From Verrucomicrobia bacterium UBA4286 (GTDB taxonomy: Bacteria > Verrucomicrobiota > Kiritimatiellia > RFP12 > UBA1067): 9,719 bases of DNA. A program made the translations under genes and the position numbers. Shown here piece after piece: positions 5,627-9,719 of this stretch (position 1 is the stretch's first letter; every line of letters begins with the position of its first letter). Location: assembly GCA_002395905.1 (NCBI GenBank), contig DGVK01000099.1:1-9719 (forward strand), given 5' to 3'. Under the pieces are notes generated by a model. That model ran no database searches. It saw nothing but the letters and a program-made list of their open reading frames with translations, and had not been told where the DNA came from.

Positions 5627-6574
5627 TCATTGGACGGGGCGAACAGGAAACCCGCGGGGACAGGCATACCTGTAGCCCGTGCCGTGGTCGCCTGAATTGA
5701 AGTACAAAACCCCAGCGCTTCCGACATCCGCCGGGATGGACGACCAGTAGAGGCCGTGTGAACCGGCATAGTAGAGCGAAGTACCTTCGCCGCTCCCGGC
5801 GGCGGGAAGAAAGATGCTGTTAGAATCGTAGGTACCCCTGCCGCGAACAACACGTCCCTTTACGCCGTTCATAGTCGCCCAAGTCCAGTCGCACTTGCTG
5901 TTCAGATCGTCAAACTCCTGTGCCGTCGGCATGCGCCACCCGCCACCCCACTTAACGTGCGCCGCGTCATGCGAAGACGAGAGGACACCGATGCCGACGC
6001 TCGTCACCCAACCGGTGCTTTGCAGTTCCCACCAGCTCTTGTCATATGTGTAAATGGCAGAATTGTCCGAACTAAAGTTGTAACCTGGCCGATGCCCCTT
6101 TGTGTCGCCCCACCAGAAATAGAGGCCGGAATCCTCGGGCTTCTTTGCACCGATATTCCTGTCAGCCCAGTACGGGCCACCTTCCCAGAGCTGAACTTTA
6201 CCCACGGAGACGGCAAGCGCTTCAAGCGTAATGCGCACGGTCATTCGCTCGAAGACGACCTGCCCCATGTCTTCCCGCGCATTCCACAAGAGCGAATAAT
6301 CTCCGTTGCCGCAGACATCAGGCACTTCTTCGCCATTATGCTGAATCGAAAAGTTTGAGCCCGTGTATTCCCTGCCCGTTTCTTTGTTGACGGCAACCAC
6401 TGCAAACTCATATCCACCCGCATCCGCTTCTATTCCAGATACTTTGCAGGTAATGTCCACAAGCCCGTTCCATGGATACCGCTGCTTTGCCGTGATATCG
6501 GTCACTTCCGGCGCGGCAGAAACGAACTCGATGGCCGTAACTGCTATAATCGCCATTGCAATCAACCTTTTCAT
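5627..6574 (-). CDS. Secreted FISUMP-type protein with N-terminal Ig-like domain
   Basis: A 315-residue exported protein of unknown role. The start is the ATG at 6574: it opens a signal peptide (MKRLIAMAIIAVTAIEFVSA, cleavage about 20), and AAGGG lies 4 nt upstream. The open frame runs on to 6700, but that extension has no export signal and covers leader hairpins. Residues 21-121 look like a beta-sandwich domain (YPWNGLVDITCKVSG, then LLWNARED). Residues 126-315 resemble the Fibrobacter succinogenes major paralogous (FISUMP, DUF1566-like) domain: WADRNIGA 136-143, YFWWGD 152-157, WGGGWRMPTAQEFDDL 209-224, YWSS 276-279, and a closing GFPVRPVQ. Such domains have a lectin-like or sulfatase-modifying-factor-like look and are abundant in gut and rumen fibre degraders. 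The expected promoter is at 6967-6938, giving an unusually long leader of about 360 nt. It converges on the small plus-strand gene. Confidence 0.85.
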   Translation of the reverse strand: MKRLIAMAIIAVTAIEFVSAAPEVTDITAKQRYPWNGLVDITCKVSGIEADAGGYEFAVVAVNKETGREYTGSNFSIQHNGEEVPDVCGNGDYSLLWNAREDMGQVVFERMTVRITLEALAVSVGKVQLWEGGPYWADRNIGAKKPEDSGLYFWWGDTKGHRPGYNFSSDNSAIYTYDKSWWELQSTGWVTSVGIGVLSSSHDAAHVKWGGGWRMPTAQEFDDLNSKCDWTWATMNGVKGRVVRGRGTYDSNSIFLPAAGSGEGTSLYYAGSHGLYWSSIPADVGSAGVLYFNSGDHGTGYRYACPRGFPVRPVQ

Positions 6575-6700
6575 GCGTCCCTTTCTTTCCCCTCCGCGTC
6601 TCCATGTGAGATTATGGTGCGGACGAAATCTCATCCTGCGCGGTGCTCGACATTGGCCCATCCAGTGCATGAAAAGGGGCGCAATCACCCTCCAATGCAC

Positions 6701-6817
6701 TCTGACAAAGCCCTAGCACAGGCCCGAATGGAATACATGAAGAAAGAATACGCCCCAGCGGAGCGCATCTTCACTTACATGCCGATCCATTCTAAATAGT
6801 GCTAGTATTTTGTCAGA
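6701..6817. repeat. 117-bp imperfect inverted repeat, MITE-like or long RNA hairpin
   Basis: The ends are an 18-bp inverted repeat: TCTGACAAAGCCCTAGCA (6701-6718) against TGCTAGTATTTTGTCAGA (6800-6817), with three mismatches in the middle, plus one more pair at 6719/6799. After a symmetric 6x6 internal loop, GAATGGA (6726-6732) pairs with TCCATTC (6786-6792). Further in, CATG (6736-6739) can pair with CATG (6778-6781), or the overlapping TGAAGA (6738-6743) with TCTTCA (6768-6773). The whole element can fold as one long hairpin. It encodes nothing convincing. A 2-bp AC flanks both sides, too short to count as a target-site duplication. Confidence 0.6.
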
Positions 6818-6848
6818 ACGACGTGTAGCGTTGATGCTACATTGACAA
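6810..6848. other. Nested palindrome TTGTCA / TGTAGC ... GCTACA / TGACAA
   Basis: The outer arms TTGTCA (6810-6815) and TGACAA (6843-6848) enclose a perfect 6-bp stem TGTAGC/GCTACA (6824-6829 with 6836-6841) with a 6-nt loop. The outer left arm is shared with the end of the 117-bp inverted repeat. It may be a transcript processing or termination structure for the segment transcribed from the promoter at 6967-6938, or an operator. No T-run follows on the minus strand. Confidence 0.45.
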
Positions 6849-6931
6849 GCGCCCGGTGGGGAATGCTCCCGTTTCTCGGACTATGACCCCGCGCCGCATC
6901 TGCGTCACCCGACGCCTCAGCCTCGCGGGAT
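6849..6931 (-). ncRNA. Candidate structured leader or small RNA, GC-rich
   Basis: This segment starts where transcription from the promoter at 6967-6938 should begin. It folds locally: CCCGCG/CGCGGG (6924-6929 with 6888-6893) encloses GCGTC/GACGC with a 4-nt loop (6902-6906 with 6911-6915), and a short GGGA/TCCC hairpin follows (6859-6862 with 6867-6870). I could not match it to 6S, SRP, tmRNA, RNase P RNA or a riboswitch class whose consensus I remember. It may be a leader of the FISUMP-type gene or a separate RNA ending at the nested palindrome. Stem-pairing is symmetric, so strand rests on the promoter alone. Confidence 0.3.
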
Positions 6932-6937
6932 GGGAAA

Positions 6938-6967
6938 ATTATAGCAAAACCTTTGCTCCACCGTCAA
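6938..6967 (-). promoter_or_regulatory. Strong minus-strand promoter (TTGACG-N18-TATAAT)
   Basis: TTGACG (6967-6962), 18 nt, and a perfect TATAAT (6943-6938) on the minus strand predict a start near 6931. The nearest gene downstream is the FISUMP-type gene 357 nt away, which leaves a long leader or an intervening RNA. The -35 hexamer and spacing are identical to those of the tRNA promoter at 69-40. Confidence 0.65.
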
Positions 6968-6991
6968 ATCGACGCGCCGACGGGAAACTGG

Positions 6992-7018
6992 CCTTTGCGT
7001 CCTTTGCGTTCTTTGCGG
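6992..7018. repeat. Triplicate 9-nt tandem repeat (CTTTGCG motif)
   Basis: CCTTTGCGT (6992-7000), CCTTTGCGT (7001-7009) and TCTTTGCGG (7010-7018) are three adjacent 9-mers. The period equals three codons, but no gene reads through. Located between the 22-nt array and the promoter at 6967-6938. I have a memory of similar CTTTGCGT runs between genes in other environmental bacteria, which I cannot verify here. Confidence 0.7.
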
Positions 7019-7028
7019 CTTAAAGACA

Positions 7029-7106
7029 TCAGGCAGGCTTGATGCGCAAGTCAGGCAGGCTTGGGGCGCAGGTCAGGCAGGCTTAGGGCGCGAGTCAGGC
7101 AGGCTT
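7029..7106. repeat. Four-copy tandem repeat, 22-nt period
   Basis: The 12-nt core TCAGGCAGGCTT occurs unchanged at 7029, 7051, 7073 and 7095, exactly 22 nt apart. The linkers are 10 nt and GC-rich (GATGCGCAAG, GGGGCGCAGG, AGGGCGCGAG). Copy 2 with its flank, AAGTCAGGCAGGCTT, can form a short stem AAGTC/GGCTT (with one G-U pair) around a 5-nt loop. The array begins 46 nt after the stop of the GH109 gene on the minus strand. It has the same period as the array at 3245-3348 but a different core. Confidence 0.9.
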
Positions 7107-7151
7107 CTCACATCTGGGAGAGCGAGATGCCATTCGCTGCGTTGAGATCGG

Positions 7152-8444
7152 CTACTCCTTGACCGGGCGTATTCCGGAGAGGTCCAGCCTCGCCGGGTCG
7201 AACGACTCCACGGCCAGCGGCGCACGACGTTCCCATGCGCCGCGCGTGAAGTCGGGGATCTCCTGCGGCGCCGAGCCCGAGCGCACGCTGCGCTCTGTAA
7301 GCTCGCCGAGGCAGCACCACGCGGCGAGGTCGTAGACGTCGAAGTCCAGCGGCAGCGAGTTCTGCATACAGTAGACCCAGCGAAGGTCCATGATCAGATC
7401 CATTCCATCGTGTCCGCCGACCTCCACGGCCAGCTTCCCGGCGTAGCGCCATAGCGGGTGCATCATCTCGTCACGCACCTTCGCCGCGCGTTCATCGTCG
7501 AAATACCTGTGGGCGCCCTTCCCGGTCTCCTCCTCCCACGCGACCCGGTAGGGATAGTCGGTCATGATTCCGCGCGTGCCGACATATGTATTGAGACGGC
7601 TGTACGGACGGGGCGTCGCGATGTCGTGCTGCAGCATGATGGTCCTGCCGCGCTCCGTCTGGACGAGAGTCGTGTTCACGTCGCCCATGGCTATCGGGAG
7701 TTTCGCGCGCCAGTCGTCGGGCGCGATCTTCGCGGCCGCGTATCCGGCGAAGCCGCGCGCGGCGGTCTCCATCGACACCACCCGCGAGAGCCTGTCGCCG
7801 CGGTTGACGCCCATCGCCTGGCATATCGGCCCGAGGCCGTGCGTGCAGTACTGGTTGCCCTTGTGCCCGGCGTTCCATTTGAGCCGCCAGTAGTCGCGGT
7901 AGTGCCACTCCGGGTCGTCCTCGGGCGAATTGTAGTTGTAGCTGCGAAGGTCGTGAAGATAGCCGCCCTCGCCGTGGATCACATCGCCGAGCGAACCGCC
8001 GCGCGCGAGGCTCAGCGCCAGGAGCTCCAGCTCGCCGTAGCAGCAGTTCTCGAGCTGCATGCATCTGCGGCCAGTTCGCTCGGCCGTCTCGACAAGGCTC
8101 CAGCACTCGTCCAGCGTGAACGCCGCCGGGACTTCGACGAGCGCGTCCTTGCCGCACTCCATCGCTTCGAGCGCGACCGGCACGTGAAGATGCCACGGCG
8201 TGCAGTTGTAGACGACGTCGATCCCGTCCCACGCGCACATGTCGCGCCAGGCCTCCGGCCCGACGAACTCCTTGGCGCGCGGCAGACCCAGCTTCTCCAG
8301 CACGGCCTGACGCTTCGCCACAAGATGAGGGCGCGTTTCACAGAACGCCGCGACCTCGACGCCCGGTATGATTGGAAGGCGGTCCATTGCCATGCCGCCG
8401 CGAACTCCGAGGCCAGCCAGGCCGACTCTTATTGTTCTGGACAT
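7152..8444 (-). CDS. GH109-type NAD-dependent glycosidase (Gfo/Idh/MocA fold)
   Basis: A 430-residue enzyme. Known GH109 members hydrolyse alpha-N-acetylgalactosaminides through a bound NAD+ in an oxidation-elimination cycle. Residues 5-25 form the Rossmann start (VGLAGLGVRGG). The features I associate with GH109 rather than generic Gfo/Idh/MocA dehydrogenases are ENCCYG 132-137, HGEGGYLHDLR 157-167, YWRLKWN 185-191, THGLGP 201-206 with its histidine, NRGDR 214-218, QHDIATPRPYSR 272-283, GGHDGMD 343-349 and SAPQEIPDFTRGAW 391-404. Many Bacteroidota GH109 proteins have an export signal; this one begins directly at the Rossmann fold, so it should be cytoplasmic and act on imported sugars. Start: the ATG at 8444 with GGAG close upstream; the frame stays open far upstream, but that part overlaps the secretion gene. 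Gap to that gene is 17 nt, so they share a transcript. Substrate may differ from GalNAc. Confidence 0.88.
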   Translation of the reverse strand: MSRTIRVGLAGLGVRGGMAMDRLPIIPGVEVAAFCETRPHLVAKRQAVLEKLGLPRAKEFVGPEAWRDMCAWDGIDVVYNCTPWHLHVPVALEAMECGKDALVEVPAAFTLDECWSLVETAERTGRRCMQLENCCYGELELLALSLARGGSLGDVIHGEGGYLHDLRSYNYNSPEDDPEWHYRDYWRLKWNAGHKGNQYCTHGLGPICQAMGVNRGDRLSRVVSMETAARGFAGYAAAKIAPDDWRAKLPIAMGDVNTTLVQTERGRTIMLQHDIATPRPYSRLNTYVGTRGIMTDYPYRVAWEEETGKGAHRYFDDERAAKVRDEMMHPLWRYAGKLAVEVGGHDGMDLIMDLRWVYCMQNSLPLDFDVYDLAAWCCLGELTERSVRSGSAPQEIPDFTRGAWERRAPLAVESFDPARLDLSGIRPVKE

Positions 8445-8461
8445 CTGTCTCCGAACTGCCG

Positions 8462-9556
8462 TCAGCCGAGTGACGACGAAACCTTGAACACTGCTGTGAG
8501 AATCGCGACGGCCACAAAGCCGACCGCGCCTGCTATGAGCACGATCAATATCGGCTCGAGAGCGTTGGTGAAAGCGGTTATGTGGCGGTCCATGTCCTTC
8601 TGATAGCGTCGGCCGATGTGCTCGAGCGAGCCCGCCATGTCGCCCGCCTGCTCGCCGACCGCGAGCATGTCGGTCATCATGCGGGGGAAGACCCCGCTCG
8701 ACGCCAGCGGCCCGGATATGCTCGTACCATCCGTCACGCGCCTGCGCGCCGTCGCGAGGGCCTGGCCTATGACGGCGTTGTTGCACGTCTCTTCGGATAT
8801 TTTGAGCGCCTGCAGCACGTTCACGCCGTTCACCAGAAGAGTCTTGAGGGTGTAGGCGAGCGAAGAATACGCGCCGCACGCGACGATTCCCTTGATAAGA
8901 GGCGCACGAAGCTTCCAGCCGTCGATCTTGAGCCGCCCCGCGTCGGTCTTGCGCCATTTGTTGAACCACAGCGCAAAGACGACGAGACACGCCGCCATGA
9001 TCCAGCCGTAGTTTATCAGGGCGTCGCTCATGCCGATAAGAATGCGCGTCGGCAGAGGAAGCGCCGCGCCCATCGACTCGAACACCTTCTGGAACTGGGG
9101 TATTATCCACACCAGCGCGCCGATCACGGCCAGCACGCCGAAGACGAGCACTATCACCGGATAGCTCAAGGCGCTCTTGATCTTGCTGCGCATGTTGTCG
9201 TATCGCTCGTAGTGGTCGACAAGCCTGCGCAGAACCTCGACCATCGCGCCCGACGCCTCGCCCGCGCGGATCATGTTGGAGTAGAGCGGCGGGAATGTCC
9301 TGGGGTGATGTGCGCACGCGTCTGAAAAGTTCTCGCCCCGCACGATACGGTCGCACAGATCCTGGCAGATGTACCGCTGGGCGCTTCCCTCCTCGCCCTG
9401 CCCGGCAAGCGCGCGAAGCGCCTGGCCGAGCGTCATGCCGGCCTCGAGGAGGTCGGCGAGCTCGCCCGTGAAGAGGAGAACGTCCGTCTCCTTCATCACG
9501 GGCTCTTTGCCCGCCTTCGTCGCTTTCGCGGCCCTTCTGGATGTCGGTTTGGCCAT
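8462..9556 (-). CDS. Type II secretion / type IV pilus F-family membrane protein (GspF/PilC-like)
   Basis: A 364-residue inner-membrane platform protein, the part of pilus-like machines that couples the cytoplasmic ATPase to pseudopilin assembly. Two T2SF domains are visible: about 28-151 (LLFTGELADLLEAGMTLGQAL, then GEASG 99-103) and about 230-354 (AYTLKTLLVNGVNVLQAL, then GEQAG 301-305). Three hydrophobic segments lie at 130-153, 183-198 and 333-357, the usual topology. A short basic N-terminal tail (MAKPTSRRAAKATKAGK) precedes domain 1; overall it is slightly shorter than the usual 400 residues. I chose the ATG at 9556, with AAGG 6 nt upstream and 25 nt after the serA-like stop; a GTG at 9595 would overlap that gene without a clear ribosome site. 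No ATPase or pseudopilin gene is adjacent, so other components must be elsewhere. Confidence 0.9.
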   Translation of the reverse strand: MAKPTSRRAAKATKAGKEPVMKETDVLLFTGELADLLEAGMTLGQALRALAGQGEEGSAQRYICQDLCDRIVRGENFSDACAHHPRTFPPLYSNMIRAGEASGAMVEVLRRLVDHYERYDNMRSKIKSALSYPVIVLVFGVLAVIGALVWIIPQFQKVFESMGAALPLPTRILIGMSDALINYGWIMAACLVVFALWFNKWRKTDAGRLKIDGWKLRAPLIKGIVACGAYSSLAYTLKTLLVNGVNVLQALKISEETCNNAVIGQALATARRRVTDGTSISGPLASSGVFPRMMTDMLAVGEQAGDMAGSLEHIGRRYQKDMDRHITAFTNALEPILIVLIAGAVGFVAVAILTAVFKVSSSLG

Positions 9557-9581
9557 GCCAGACCTTGTTATGCGCAGCAGG

Positions 9582-9719
9582 TCACTTGATGACACGCACG
9601 CGAATGACCGCCGGCGACGCCTTCAGCTCGGCGACCACCGCTTCCGGGATCACGCTGTCGGTATCGATGAGCGTGTAGGCGAAGTCGCCGCGGCTCTTGT
9701 TCGCGATCGCGTCGATGTT
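9582..9719 (-). CDS. serA: D-3-phosphoglycerate dehydrogenase, C-terminal ACT domain (partial)
   Basis: The last 45 codons of a gene that continues beyond the right edge; too short to have been obvious as an open frame. The fragment contains NKSRGDFAYTLIDTDS and ends VIRVRVIK. This is the pattern of the C-terminal ACT domain of D-3-phosphoglycerate dehydrogenases, which oxidise 3-phosphoglycerate in the first step of serine synthesis; the ACT domain often mediates serine feedback. The TGA is at 9584-9582 and the next gene starts 25 nt later, so they are probably co-transcribed. Only the domain end is visible, so another ACT-containing dehydrogenase is possible. Confidence 0.8.
   Translation of the reverse strand, partial: NIDAIANKSRGDFAYTLIDTDSVIPEAVVAELKASPAVIRVRVIK

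Larger units (their letters stand above)
6575..7151. other. 577-nt intergenic control region, no accepted gene
   Basis: This gap lies between the stop of the GH109 gene and the start of the FISUMP-type gene. From right to left it holds a four-copy 22-nt array, a 9-nt triplet repeat, a promoter, a GC-rich foldable segment, a nested palindrome, a 117-bp inverted repeat and two small inverted repeats in the proximal leader. The latter are AGTGCAT/ATGCACT (6664-6670 with 6695-6701, with AGGG/CCCT inside) and GAGATT/AATCTC (6608-6613 with 6627-6632). Plus-strand open frames through this area have no ribosome binding sites and I do not accept them. Confidence 0.7.

Noticed and set aside
6614..6799. 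61-codon plus-strand open frame upstream of the FISUMP-type gene
   Set aside because: No ribosome binding site, and it runs through the inverted repeats, which explain its sequence better. A remnant of a coding gene cannot be fully excluded.
6699..6819. Target-site duplication (AC) around the 117-bp inverted repeat
   Set aside because: Two bases are expected by chance too often to support transposition.
7458..8603. 381-codon plus-strand open frame across the GH109 gene and the end of the secretion gene
   Set aside because: It spans two real minus-strand genes and their spacer, and its translation is low-complexity Arg/Ala/Val/His.
8582..9325. 247-codon plus-strand open frame opposite the GspF-like gene
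   Set aside because: Shadow of a gene with both T2SF domains and three membrane segments; its own translation has no features.
8445..9356. 304-codon N-terminal extension of the GH109 frame
   Set aside because: The extension lies out of frame inside the GspF-like gene and is arginine-rich. The ATG at 8444 with GGAG upstream starts exactly at the Rossmann fold.

Overview
The window looks like a piece of a GC-rich, Gram-negative genome from the PVC superphylum, most probably a gut- or rumen-type Kiritimatiellota (the former Verrucomicrobia subdivision 5) metagenome contig. This is an inference. It rests on two secreted modular proteins (an InlB B-repeat plus a C-terminal module ending in RFFxxxVxMP, and an Ig-like plus FISUMP-type protein), a GH109 enzyme, a dispersed GspF/PilC-type protein, and a GC-rich intergenic hairpin typical of that group. 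No 16S or other phylogenetic marker is present. Nearly all genes run on the minus strand, so the text below follows transcription from right to left.

Right end (9719-7152): the last 45 codons of a D-3-phosphoglycerate dehydrogenase (SerA-type ACT domain), a type II secretion/type IV pilus F-family membrane protein, and a GH109-type NAD-dependent glycosidase. The gaps are only 25 and 17 nt, so this looks like one transcript of functionally unrelated genes.

Middle (7151-3446): the 577-nt gap from 7151 to 6575 is full of structure. It holds a four-copy 22-nt tandem array, a 9-nt triplet repeat, a good minus-strand promoter (TTGACG-N18-TATAAT), a GC-rich foldable leader, a nested palindrome and a 117-bp imperfect inverted repeat. 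It leads to a 315-aa secreted FISUMP-type protein. Then comes the only plus-strand gene, a 66-codon antitoxin-like small protein. Its promoter overlaps, back to back, the promoter of a 594-aa secreted repeat protein, and a perfect 12-bp palindrome lies in the shared control region.

Left part (3445-1): a GC-rich hairpin and a five-copy 22-nt array precede a two-gene polysaccharide operon. The first gene is an unusual fusion of a GT4 glycosyltransferase to a WecG/TagA/CpsF (GT26) glycosyltransferase. The second is a GT4 enzyme starting at a GTG that overlaps the previous stop (GTGA). The far left edge contains the 5' end of a tRNA gene with its own promoter and an A-tract upstream element.

The strongest candidates for something undescribed are the two 22-nt tandem arrays that share period and foldable architecture but not sequence, the structured leader/inverted-repeat region 6664-6967, and the divergent control region around 5255-5305 with its small antitoxin-like gene.
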